The notes under the pieces: generated by a model
What the model saw: the letters and a program-made list of their open reading frames with translations, nothing else
Database searches by the model: none
Told to the model about the DNA's origin: nothing
NCBI RefSeq assembly: GCF_022385335.1
Contig: NZ_CP092431.1
Location: forward strand, 9,424,001-9,488,000
Direction of reading: 5' to 3'
Length of the DNA: 64,000 nt
DNA from: Streptomyces deccanensis
Lineage (GTDB): Bacteria; Actinomycetota; Actinomycetes; Streptomycetales; Streptomycetaceae
Translations under genes and position numbers: made by a program
Shown: positions 52,661 to 60,213 of the stretch, in pieces
Position numbering within the stretch: position 1 is the stretch's first letter
How the letters are laid out: every line of letters starts with the position of its first letter

Positions 52661-53650
52661 TCACCGCAGCTCGAACCGGCGCGCCCACTCCGCGATGTCG
52701 GCCGTCGTCGCGTTGCCGCCGCAGACCACGAGGCCCAGCCGGGCGCCGTCGCCGACGCGTGCGAGGACCTGCCGGGCCGCGGGCAGCAGACAGCCGGCGG
52801 CCGGCTCCGTCCACACCTTGCCGTGCTCGGCGAAGTCGAGAACCCCTTGCACGGCTTCGGCGTCGGAGACCACGAGGACGTCCTCGACGAGGGCGGCCAC
52901 ATGGTCGTACGTGAGCCGGGAGGCGGAGGGCGCGCTGAGGGTGGTGACGACGGAGGAGAGGGGGACGGTCACGGGGCCGCCCGCCGTGATCGCGTCGGCC
53001 ATGGCCGTGGCGCCGACGGTTTCCACGCCCCAGACGCGGACGCCCGGCAGCAGGGCCCGGAAGGCGGCGGCGACACCGGCGACGAGCCCGCCGCCACCGA
53101 TGCTGACGAGCACGTCGGTGAGTACGCCGGAGCCCGCCGTCGCCCCGGCGTCCGGCAGGTCCTCGGCGAACTCCAGGCCCACGGTGCCCTGTCCGGCGAT
53201 CACCATCGGGTCGTCGAACGGGTGGACGAGGGTGAGGCCCTCCGACCGGAGCTGCTCGGCGAGCGCGAACGCCTCCGCCATCCCGTCGGTGAGCCGCAGC
53301 GAGGCACCGGCGGCCTCGACGAGGTCGGCCGCCCGGCGGGGCGCGGATTGTGACATCACCACGGTCGCCTTGATGTGCAGCGCGGCGGCCATGTGCGCCA
53401 GCGCGATGCCGTGGTTGCCGCCGCTGACCGCGACGACCCCGGCCGCCCGCTCCGCGTCCGTCAACGTCAGCAGCTTCGCCGTCGCGCCGCGCGCCTTGAA
53501 CGAGCCGGTGCGCTGCAGCAGTTCCAGCTTCGTGGTCACCGGAGCGCCGAGCAGCGCGGACAGGCCTGGGCTCGCGAGGGTGGGGGTGCGCACGACGTGG
53601 CCGGCGATGCGCTGGGCGGCGTCCTGGATCTCGCCGATCCCGATCAACAC
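52661..53650 (-). CDS. Threonine/serine dehydratase-like PLP enzyme
   Basis: The GTG at 53650 is chosen since GGAG lies 7 bases upstream; the open frame extends to 53824 only through repeat DNA. The 329-residue fold type II protein has the PLP lysine in TGSFKARGATAKL, the Asn in SGGNHGIALAHMA, the phosphate loop SIGGGGLVAGVAAAF and a final VVCGGNATTADI. Such enzymes deaminate threonine or serine, or act on other hydroxy-amino acids. No regulatory ACT domain is present, so it is probably catabolic or a racemase-type relative. Confidence 0.87.
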   Translation of the reverse strand: MLIGIGEIQDAAQRIAGHVVRTPTLASPGLSALLGAPVTTKLELLQRTGSFKARGATAKLLTLTDAERAAGVVAVSGGNHGIALAHMAAALHIKATVVMSQSAPRRAADLVEAAGASLRLTDGMAEAFALAEQLRSEGLTLVHPFDDPMVIAGQGTVGLEFAEDLPDAGATAGSGVLTDVLVSIGGGGLVAGVAAAFRALLPGVRVWGVETVGATAMADAITAGGPVTVPLSSVVTTLSAPSASRLTYDHVAALVEDVLVVSDAEAVQGVLDFAEHGKVWTEPAAGCLLPAARQVLARVGDGARLGLVVCGGNATTADIAEWARRFELR

Positions 53651-53706
53651 GATGTCACTCCGTTCGGTGGGGCGGGGGCATGGGGTGCGTTGTCGGGTGC
53701 GGGTGC

Positions 53707-53824
53707 GTGGGGCTTCTCGCGCAGTTCCCCGCGCCCCTAAAAGACCAGGCCCCTGCGGGCCTGAAAAGCATGGGGCGCAGCCCCTGCTTTTCAGGGGCGC
53801 GGGGAACTGCGCGAGAAGCCCCAC
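53707..53824. repeat. Dispersed inverted repeat with perfect 32-base arms
   Basis: Arms 53707-53738 and 53793-53824 are perfect complements; the 54-base loop forms two more hairpins (CAGGCCC with GGGCCTG, and AAAAGCA/TGCTTTT stems). Its inner arm sequence recurs at 41566-41609. Between the dehydratase and zinc-finger genes, it probably acts as a strong bidirectional terminator or cruciform. Confidence 0.85.
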
Positions 53825-53851
53825 CGGCCCGCAGACGACAACGCGGCCCCG

Positions 53852-54202
53852 TCAGTGCAGTGCCTCGGTCCAGTTCCGCGGGACGCGCCCCGCGGGGCCC
53901 GGTGCCGGCTGGTCCTCGGGATGGCTGCGTGGCGGCGCGAGGTCGGGCCCCGACTCGTACATCTCGGAGGTCTCGTAGTTCCAGAACCAGGACTCACCCG
54001 GTTCGAAGCTCTGCACGAAGGGGTGCCCGGCGGCCTCCGCGTGGGCCGTGGCGTGCTGGGCCGGGGAGGAGTCGCAGCAGCCGACATGGCCGCACTGGGC
54101 GCAGCGCCGCAGGTGGAACCACCAGCCGCCGGCCGCGTCGCACTCCACGCATCCGTCGCCGCTCGGCGGAACGGCGGGGTCGATTCCGGCGGGCAGGGTC
54201 AT
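53852..54202 (-). CDS. UBP-type zinc finger protein
   Basis: This 116-residue protein is almost entirely one ZnF-UBP domain. Metal ligands by position are Cys18, Cys21, Cys34, Cys37, Cys42 (or 43), His50, His54 and His60, in the pattern GCVECDAAGGWWFHLRRCAQ and CGHVGCCDSSPAQHATAHAE, followed by HPFVQSFEPGESWFWNY. In eukaryotes this domain binds the ubiquitin C-terminus; in bacteria the role is unknown. Its ATG overlaps the stop of the histidine kinase gene, so the three genes form a translationally coupled operon. Confidence 0.9.
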   Translation of the reverse strand: MTLPAGIDPAVPPSGDGCVECDAAGGWWFHLRRCAQCGHVGCCDSSPAQHATAHAEAAGHPFVQSFEPGESWFWNYETSEMYESGPDLAPPRSHPEDQPAPGPAGRVPRNWTEALH

Positions 54203-55683
54203 GACGTCTCCTCGGGATCGTCGGCGAGCGTGATGTCCAGGTCGGTCGCCGGCGCCGTCAGTGGCAGGAAGACCTGGAAGCGGGTCTCCCCCGGCCGCGA
54301 GTGCACCTCGATGTGCCCGTGGTGCTTGTTGACGACGATGCGCCAGGAGATGTCGAGGCCGAGCCCGGTGCCCTGCCCGACCGGCTTGGTGGTGAAGAAC
54401 GGGTCGAAGATACGGCCCTTGATCTCCGCCGGGATGCCGGGACCGGTGTCACGGAACTCCACCAGCACCTGGTCCCGGTGGTCCAGCGCCGTCCGTACCG
54501 TCAGCGTGCCCGCGCCCCCGGTGTCGTTGATCGCCGAGACCGCGTTGTCGATCAGGTTCGTCCACACCTGGTTCAGCTCACCCGGGTAGGCGGGGATCCG
54601 CGGCAGCGAGCGGTCGTACTCCTTCACCACCTCGATCCGCTCGCCGATCTTCCCGGACAGCATCAGCAGGGTGCTGTCGAGGAGTTCGTGGACGTCGGCG
54701 TTCTGGTAGGGCGCGCGGTCGAGCTGCGAGTACTGCTTCGCCGCGTCGACGAGCTGGGTGACGCGGGTCGTGGAGTCCTCGATCTCGTTCATCAACAGCT
54801 CGGTCTCGACGGTGTAGTTGAGCCAGCGCACCGCCCCTTCGAGGGTGTGCTCGTCCACGGCCTCCGCGACCTGGTCCAGCCACGCGGTGTCGAGTCCGGC
54901 CTGCACGAAGTTCGGCGCGAGCTGCCAGCCGCCCGCGATGCCGTGGTCGTCGAGCCAGTCCGTCAGCTCGTCCTCCCGGTCGGAGGCCTCCAGCGGACTG
55001 AGCGGGGTCGCCTTGGCGACCTGCTCGGCCGTCCGTTCCTGGAGATCGACCAGTGACTCCAGCATGGCCCGCTTGTACGGCCCGGAGGCGATCGCCCCGA
55101 GCTTGTGCCGCATCCCGGCCACCCGCTCCCGCAGCGCCGAGGTCGCCCGGACGGCGGCCGCCGCCGGGTTGTTCAGCTCGTGCGTGAGTCCGGCCGACAA
55201 CGAGCCCAGCGCCAGCAGCCGTTCGCGCTGGTTGATGGTCCGCTGGGTGTTCTGGTTCCCGAAGAACAGGCCCTCCAGCAGGTGGACGGCCATGGGGAAC
55301 CAGTCGCGCATGATCTGGGCGAAGGCGGCGGCGGGCAGGACGTAGAAGCGGGAGGGGACGGTGACCCGCATGGAGCCCTTGTAGCGGGCCTGGTCCGCCT
55401 GGTCGCCGAGATACGCCTGGAAGGCGCCCGCGTACACCCCGACCTGGGAGCTGCGGCTGACCTCCACGTCGTCGTCGCCGACCTGCCGCGACAGCACCAC
55501 CGTGCCCTCCAGGAGCACGAAGAAGCAGGTGGCCGGCTCGCCCTCCCGGTAGACATGACCCGGCTCGAACCGCTCCACCCGGCCCTCACGGCACAGCCGG
55601 TCCAACTGCTCGTCGTCCAGCTTCTCGAACAGGAACAGGCGGCCCAGCTCGGCCCGGTCGCACGGCGACGGCTGCCCGCTCAT
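54199..55683 (-). CDS. Histidine kinase with N-terminal cyclic-nucleotide-binding domain
   Basis: This 494-residue soluble kinase has a cNMP-binding-like domain at about residues 12-130 (LFEKLDDEQLDRLCREGRVE, YREGEPATCFFVLLEGTVVL). The phospho-acceptor His168 lies in LGSLSAGLTHELNNPAAAAV. A long helical insert (185-315) separates it from the ATPase domain, with N-box NQVWTNLIDNAVSAI, DTGPGIP and GQGTGLGLDISWRIV. No membrane helices are present, so it senses a cytoplasmic signal, perhaps a cyclic nucleotide. It lies 28 bases downstream of a response regulator fusion, its likely partner. Confidence 0.9.
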   Translation of the reverse strand: MSGQPSPCDRAELGRLFLFEKLDDEQLDRLCREGRVERFEPGHVYREGEPATCFFVLLEGTVVLSRQVGDDDVEVSRSSQVGVYAGAFQAYLGDQADQARYKGSMRVTVPSRFYVLPAAAFAQIMRDWFPMAVHLLEGLFFGNQNTQRTINQRERLLALGSLSAGLTHELNNPAAAAVRATSALRERVAGMRHKLGAIASGPYKRAMLESLVDLQERTAEQVAKATPLSPLEASDREDELTDWLDDHGIAGGWQLAPNFVQAGLDTAWLDQVAEAVDEHTLEGAVRWLNYTVETELLMNEIEDSTTRVTQLVDAAKQYSQLDRAPYQNADVHELLDSTLLMLSGKIGERIEVVKEYDRSLPRIPAYPGELNQVWTNLIDNAVSAINDTGGAGTLTVRTALDHRDQVLVEFRDTGPGIPAEIKGRIFDPFFTTKPVGQGTGLGLDISWRIVVNKHHGHIEVHSRPGETRFQVFLPLTAPATDLDITLADDPEETS

Positions 55684-55711
55684 GACGAGACCTCCGAGGC
55701 CTCGGCACCGG

Positions 55712-57388
55712 TCATGACTGCTCCAGATACCTGTGCACCAGCATCACGGCCATCGCTCCCTCTCCCACGGCGGACGCGACCCGCTTCGCTGACTCCGACC
55801 GCGCGTCCCCGGCGACGAACACACCCGGCACATTGGTCTCCAGGTGGTACGGCGGCCGGTCCAGTTCCCAGCCCGCGGGCGGGCTCCCGTCCGGGGTCAT
55901 GTCCGGTCCGGCCACGATGAAACCGCGCTCGTCGCGGAGCACGGTCCCCTCCAGCCAGTCGGTGTGCGGCTCGGCGCCGATGAACACGAACAGCCACTGG
56001 GCGTCGACGAGTTCCTCCCGGCCGCTTGCCACGTCCTTCAGCGTCAGCTGCTCCAGCTGGTTCGTGCCGTGCGCGGCCTCCACGATCGTGCCGGGGCGCA
56101 CGAAGATGTTGGGGGCCTCGGCGAGCTGCTGGATCAGATAGTGCGACATGGACGCGGTGAGCGAGTCACCGCGGACGAGGAGGGTGATCGACTTGGCGCC
56201 CCTGGACAGGTACATCGCCGCCTGCCCGGCCGAGTTGGCGCCGCCGACGATGTACACGTCGTGGCCCTGGCAGCCGGCCGCCTCGGTCAGGGCGGAACCG
56301 TAGAACACCCCGCAGCCGGTGAGGTCCGCGCAGCCCGGCGCGGCGAGCTGCCGGTACGACACGCCGGTCGCGAGGATCACGCTGTGCGCGGCGACCGCCG
56401 AACCGTCGGAGAACCGGACGGTCCGCGCGGACCCGTTCACCTCCAGGGCGCTCACCTCGCGGGCCGAGAGGATCTCCGCGCCGAACTTGGTGGCCTGACG
56501 GCGCGCCCGGTCGGTGAGCTGGCCGCCGGACACCCCGTCGGGGAACCCGAGGTAGTTCTCGATGCGTGAACTCTGGCCCGCCTGCCCGCCGGTCGCCGAC
56601 CGCTCGACGAGGAGCGTCCGCAGCCCCTCCGAGGCCCCGTACACGGCCGCGCCCAGCCCGGCGGGTCCGCCGCCGATGACGACCAGGTCGTAGAACTCCT
56701 GGGCCGGCGTGGTCGCCAGCCCCACCTTCTCCGCCAGCTCCGGGTCCTCCGGCGCCACCAGCGGCGTACCGTCCGGGGTGACGACCAGCGGCAGCCGCTC
56801 GCCGTCCGCGCCGGCCGCCGCGAGCAGCCGCCGCCCCTCCGGCTCGTCCGACGAGAACCAGCGGTACGGCACCTGGTTGCGCGCCAGGAACTCCCGTACG
56901 CCGGACGACCGCGCCGACCACCGGTGTCCGACGACCTTCGTGGTGCCCGCACAGGTGCGGTCGGCGGCCCGCCAGGCCTGCAGCAGGTCGTCCAGGACCG
57001 GATAGAGCTTCTCCTCCGGCGGGTCCCACGGCTTCAGCAGATAGTGGTCGAGGTCGATGACGTTGATCGCGTCGATCGCCGCTCCGGTGTCGGCGTACGC
57101 GGTGAGCAGGACCCGCCGCGCCCCCGGATAGACGTCCAGGGCCTGTTCCAGGAACTCGATGCCGTTCATCTCCGGCATCCGGTAGTCGGCCAGGATCACC
57201 GCCACCTGGTCGCCCCGCAGCTTCAGCTCCCGCAGGGCCTCCAGCGCCGTCCGTCCGGACTCCGCCCGCACGATCCGGTACGACTCGCCGTACCTGCGGC
57301 GCAGATCCCGCGCCACCGCGCGGGACACCCCGGGATCGTCATCCACCGTGAGGATCACGTTCCGCGCCGGACCGACCGCCTGAGTCAT
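55712..57388 (-). CDS. Response regulator fused to thioredoxin-reductase-like flavoprotein
   Basis: This 558-residue protein starts with a receiver domain (acidic TVDDD at 15-18, phospho-acceptor Asp68 in VILADYRMPEMNG, Lys in YLLKPWDPPEEK). A glutaredoxin-like segment (about 155-225: VREFLARNQVPYRWFSSDEP) follows, then a thioredoxin-reductase fold (about 232-555): FAD motif VVIGGGPAGLGAAVYGA, NADPH motif YIVGGANSAGQAAMYL and GVFVAGDARSESAKRVASAVGEGAMA. The catalytic CATC-type pair is missing: the region reads GCGVFYGSALTEAAGC. It is therefore unlikely to reduce disulfides and may sense redox or peroxide state for the kinase. Confidence 0.9.
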   Translation of the reverse strand: MTQAVGPARNVILTVDDDPGVSRAVARDLRRRYGESYRIVRAESGRTALEALRELKLRGDQVAVILADYRMPEMNGIEFLEQALDVYPGARRVLLTAYADTGAAIDAINVIDLDHYLLKPWDPPEEKLYPVLDDLLQAWRAADRTCAGTTKVVGHRWSARSSGVREFLARNQVPYRWFSSDEPEGRRLLAAAGADGERLPLVVTPDGTPLVAPEDPELAEKVGLATTPAQEFYDLVVIGGGPAGLGAAVYGASEGLRTLLVERSATGGQAGQSSRIENYLGFPDGVSGGQLTDRARRQATKFGAEILSAREVSALEVNGSARTVRFSDGSAVAAHSVILATGVSYRQLAAPGCADLTGCGVFYGSALTEAAGCQGHDVYIVGGANSAGQAAMYLSRGAKSITLLVRGDSLTASMSHYLIQQLAEAPNIFVRPGTIVEAAHGTNQLEQLTLKDVASGREELVDAQWLFVFIGAEPHTDWLEGTVLRDERGFIVAGPDMTPDGSPPAGWELDRPPYHLETNVPGVFVAGDARSESAKRVASAVGEGAMAVMLVHRYLEQS

Positions 57389-57484
57389 ACTCCTCCGCCC
57401 CGAGACAATGGGCCCATCGTATGTTCGACCGCGCCGATGTGCGCGGTTTCCGCGGAGCCACGGGCCGGTACGCCGGCGGCGCCG

Positions 57485-57841
57485 TCAGCCCGCGCGTGGG
57501 GCCAGCACGCAGAACTCGTTGCCCTCCGGATCCTGGAGCACCACCCAGGGCTCGTCACCGGTCTGTCCGATGTCCGCGTGCCGGGCCCCGAGGGCGAGGA
57601 GGCGGGTGACCTCCGCCTCCTGGTCGACGGGGCGGAAGTCGAGATGGAGTCGGTTCTTGCCGTCCTTGGCGTCCGGGCTGCGCCCGAACAGCAGGCCGGG
57701 GAGACGGTCCGGCGCCGGGCGGATCTCGTATTCGTCGGGCGACTCGTCGACCACCACCCACCCGAGCGCCTCGGCCCACCAGCGCCCCAGCGCCGCCGGA
57801 TCGGCCGCGTCCACCAGCACCTGCTCCCACACCAAGGTCAT
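57485..57841 (-). CDS. VOC (glyoxalase/bleomycin resistance) superfamily protein
   Basis: The Met at 57841 gives 118 residues with two beta-alpha-beta-beta-beta units: MTLVWEQVLVDAADPAALGRWWAEALGW, then NRLHLDFRPVDQEAEVTRLLALG and the ending WVVLQDPEGNEFCVLAP. The metal-binding residue pattern (His in NRLHLDF, Glu in EGNEFCV) is partly kept. Such small proteins are lyases, drug-binding proteins or dioxygenase relatives; the function is not evident. It is probably leaderless and divergent from the Usp gene. Confidence 0.85.
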   Translation of the reverse strand: MTLVWEQVLVDAADPAALGRWWAEALGWVVVDESPDEYEIRPAPDRLPGLLFGRSPDAKDGKNRLHLDFRPVDQEAEVTRLLALGARHADIGQTGDEPWVVLQDPEGNEFCVLAPRAG

Positions 57842-57847
57842 ACGGCG

Positions 57848-57853
57848 AGCGTA
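57848..57853 (-). promoter_or_regulatory. -10 element (TACGCT) of a probable leaderless VOC gene
   Basis: On the minus strand TACGCT ends 6 bases before ATG 57841, without a ribosome site. Confidence 0.45.
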
Positions 57854-57898
57854 GTGAAGACTGGACCCGTCAGCCATGTGACGACCGAGAGGTGGCCG

Positions 57899-58771
57899 AT
57901 GACGACGCGCCCGATCACTGCCGCAGTGGACGGTACCCCCGAGAGCCTCGCCGCGCTGGCGTGGGCCGGCCGGGAGGCCGTACGCCGGGGCCTGGCGCTG
58001 CGGGTGGTGCACGCGTGGCGGTGGGAGCCGCACGAGGCGATCACCGTGGACCGGGACGGACAGGAGCGGTGGGCCCGGGAGGCCCTCGCCGAGGCGGCGC
58101 GGGGCGTGACCGAGCGCCACCCGGAGCTGGAGGTGACGACGGACCTGGTGGAGGGCCCGCCGGTCGACACGCTGGTCGGCGCCGCCGAGCACGCCGAGAC
58201 CCTGGTGCTGGGCTCGCGCGGACACGGCGCCGTCGTGGGCTTCCTGCTGGGCTCCGTGGGCCAGCAGGTGATCGTCGAGTCACCGCGCCCCGTCGTGCTC
58301 GTGCGCGCCGAGGACAGCCCGAGCGCCGAGGCCGCCGGACGCGAGGTCGTCGTCGGCCAGCAGGGCACCCCCGAGGACAGCGCCGACGTGCTGCGGTTCG
58401 CGTTCGAGACGGCGGCCGCCCGGGGGGCGTCGCTGCGCGCGGTGCGGGCGTGGACACTGCCCCCGCTGTACGCGTACAGCCCCGGCTCGCTCAAGCTCCT
58501 CGACGAGGCCGGCGGGCTGGAGCCGTACGAGAAGAAGGCACTCGCCGCCGCGCTGGAACCGTGGCGGGAGCGCTTCCCCGACGTGCGGGTCACCCAGCAC
58601 GTCGAGATGGGCAGCGCCGGGCAGGTGCTGCTGTCCGTGGCCCAGCGGGCCCAGCTGGTGGTCGTCGGGCGCCGGGCCCGCCGTACGGCCGTCGGCGCCC
58701 GCATCGGCTCGGTCGCCCACGGCGTCCTGCACCACGCGCACTGCCCGGTGGCGGTCGTCCCCCACAGGTGA
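57899..58771 (+). CDS. Tandem universal stress protein (two Usp domains)
   Basis: The Met at 57899 follows GAGAGG and gives 290 residues. Usp domain one is residues 1-140 (ITAAVDGTPESLAALAWAGREAVRRG, ETLVLGSRGHGAVVGFLLGSVGQQVI), with the ATP-binding G-x2-G-x9-G-S/T motif. Domain two is about 150-290 (VVVGQQGTPEDSADVLRFAFE, LVVVGRRARRTAVGARIGSVAHGVLHHA), in which the glycine motif is altered (RRARRTAVGARIGS). Tandem Usp proteins respond to starvation or oxidative stress. It is convergent with the DUF4032 gene with 9 bases between stops. Confidence 0.9.
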   Translation: MTTRPITAAVDGTPESLAALAWAGREAVRRGLALRVVHAWRWEPHEAITVDRDGQERWAREALAEAARGVTERHPELEVTTDLVEGPPVDTLVGAAEHAETLVLGSRGHGAVVGFLLGSVGQQVIVESPRPVVLVRAEDSPSAEAAGREVVVGQQGTPEDSADVLRFAFETAAARGASLRAVRAWTLPPLYAYSPGSLKLLDEAGGLEPYEKKALAAALEPWRERFPDVRVTQHVEMGSAGQVLLSVAQRAQLVVVGRRARRTAVGARIGSVAHGVLHHAHCPVAVVPHR

Positions 58772-58780
58772 CCGGGTGTC

Positions 58781-60028
58781 TCACTCGGGGGTGACGTCGT
58801 CCACCGTCGGCGGCAGCGGCGCGAGCGTCTTCGGCAGGACGTTGTCGATGTAGTCCTTCACCGCCATGTCGAGGCCGATGTCGTGCTGGGCCCGCTCGGA
58901 CAGGTACCAGCGGTGTTCGAGGAGCTGGTGGTAGATCTCCGCCGGGTCCACCGTGCCGCGCAGTTCGAGCGGGACGGCCCGCACGGTCGGGCGGAACACC
59001 TCCCGCACCCAGCGGTGCGCCAGCACCTCGGGGCGGGCGCCGAGGGGGTCGCCCGGGGCGTAGTCGTCCTGGGTGGCCATCCAGCTCTCCAGGTCGGTCA
59101 GCAGCCTCCGGGCCTGGTTCTCCTCGGTGTCCAGACCGGTCAGCCGCAGCAGCTGCCGCTGGTGGTGGCCCGCGTCGACGACCTTGGGCACGAAGGTCAC
59201 CGTGTCACCGTTGTCGGCGTGCTCGATCTGCATCTCGGCGACGTCGAAACCGAGGTCGTTGAGACGGCGGATCCGGCGCTCGATGTAGTGGTACTTCCCC
59301 GCCGGGTACACCGACCTGCGGGTCAGCTCCTCCCACAGCCGGTGGTAGCGGGAGCAGATCTCGTTGCCGAAGTCGATCGGGTCCACCGACGGGTGCAGCG
59401 CCCCCGACGCCTCCAGGTCCAGCAGCTCGCCGCTGATGTTCACCCGGGCCAGATCGAGGTCGTACTCCCGCTGCCCCTGGCTCAGCCGCGCGTGCAGGTC
59501 GCCCGTCTCGGCGTCCACCAGGTACGCCGCGTACGCGCCCGCGTCCCGCCGGAACAGGGTGTTGGACAGCGAGCAGTCGCCCCACGCGAACCCGGCCAGG
59601 TGCAGCCGCACCAGCAGGACGGCGAGGGCGTCCATCAGCCGGTGCATGGTGGCCGGGCGCATGGTCGTCTCGAACATCGAGCGGTACGGCATCGAACCGC
59701 CCAGGTGCCGGGTGATCAGCACCGGCTCCAGCGGCTCGCCCGCCTCGTCGAGACGGCCGGTGACCACACCGAGCGCGTCCACGGCGGGGATGCCGATCCG
59801 GTCGAGGTCGCGCAGCAGCTCGTACTCGCGCAGGGCGGGCCGCTCGGCGAGTTCCTTGACGGCGACGACCTCGTCGCCGGCGCGGGCATAACGCACCACG
59901 TGGCGGGAGATGCCCCGGGGGAGCGGCACGAGGTGGTGTTCGGGCCACTCCTCCAGCGGCAGGTGCCACGGCAGTTCGAGCAGCAGCGCGGGGTGTTCCG
60001 GGTTGGTGGCGCTGATCTGCAGTGCCAT
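58781..60028 (-). CDS. DUF4032 protein with kinase-like N-terminal region
   Basis: This 415-residue protein follows GAGGAC by 2 bases. The N-terminal 200 residues resemble lipopolysaccharide-kinase/protein-kinase-like folds: VVRYARAGDEVVAVKELAER (candidate ATP lysine), LLVRLHLAGFAWGDCSLSNTL (HxDxxxxN-like, here GDCSLSN) and YAAYLVDAETGDLH (DxE-type metal site). The C-terminal half is the DUF4032 domain, ending TVDPAEIYHQLLEHRWYLSERAQHDI. The substrate is unknown. It lies upstream of the acyl-CoA ligase gene on the opposite end, with 185 bases between, and could be an independent unit. Confidence 0.82.
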   Translation of the reverse strand: MALQISATNPEHPALLLELPWHLPLEEWPEHHLVPLPRGISRHVVRYARAGDEVVAVKELAERPALREYELLRDLDRIGIPAVDALGVVTGRLDEAGEPLEPVLITRHLGGSMPYRSMFETTMRPATMHRLMDALAVLLVRLHLAGFAWGDCSLSNTLFRRDAGAYAAYLVDAETGDLHARLSQGQREYDLDLARVNISGELLDLEASGALHPSVDPIDFGNEICSRYHRLWEELTRRSVYPAGKYHYIERRIRRLNDLGFDVAEMQIEHADNGDTVTFVPKVVDAGHHQRQLLRLTGLDTEENQARRLLTDLESWMATQDDYAPGDPLGARPEVLAHRWVREVFRPTVRAVPLELRGTVDPAEIYHQLLEHRWYLSERAQHDIGLDMAVKDYIDNVLPKTLAPLPPTVDDVTPE

Positions 60029-60213
60029 GGGTCCTCGTCCTTCGTCTCACGGTGGTGCGGAGTGCTCTCGGGCAAGCGGTCTCCCCGCTGGTGCCTGGAG
60101 CATCTCCGCATCTGAAGGACCGTTTCGTCAACAACGGCCTGACGCGTGGTCGGACGGGGACCCGACCCGTGGTCGGGACGGGGATCGACAGCCGTCGGCG
60201 GTCGCTCGCGCGA

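Noticed and set aside
53651..53824. N-terminal extension of the dehydratase
   Set aside because: The added residues come from the inverted repeat and there is a GTG with a good ribosome site at 53650.
60145..60190. Short tandem GTGGTCGG repeat in the ligase/DUF4032 gap
   Set aside because: Two imperfect copies in low-complexity DNA; no regulatory pattern could be supported.
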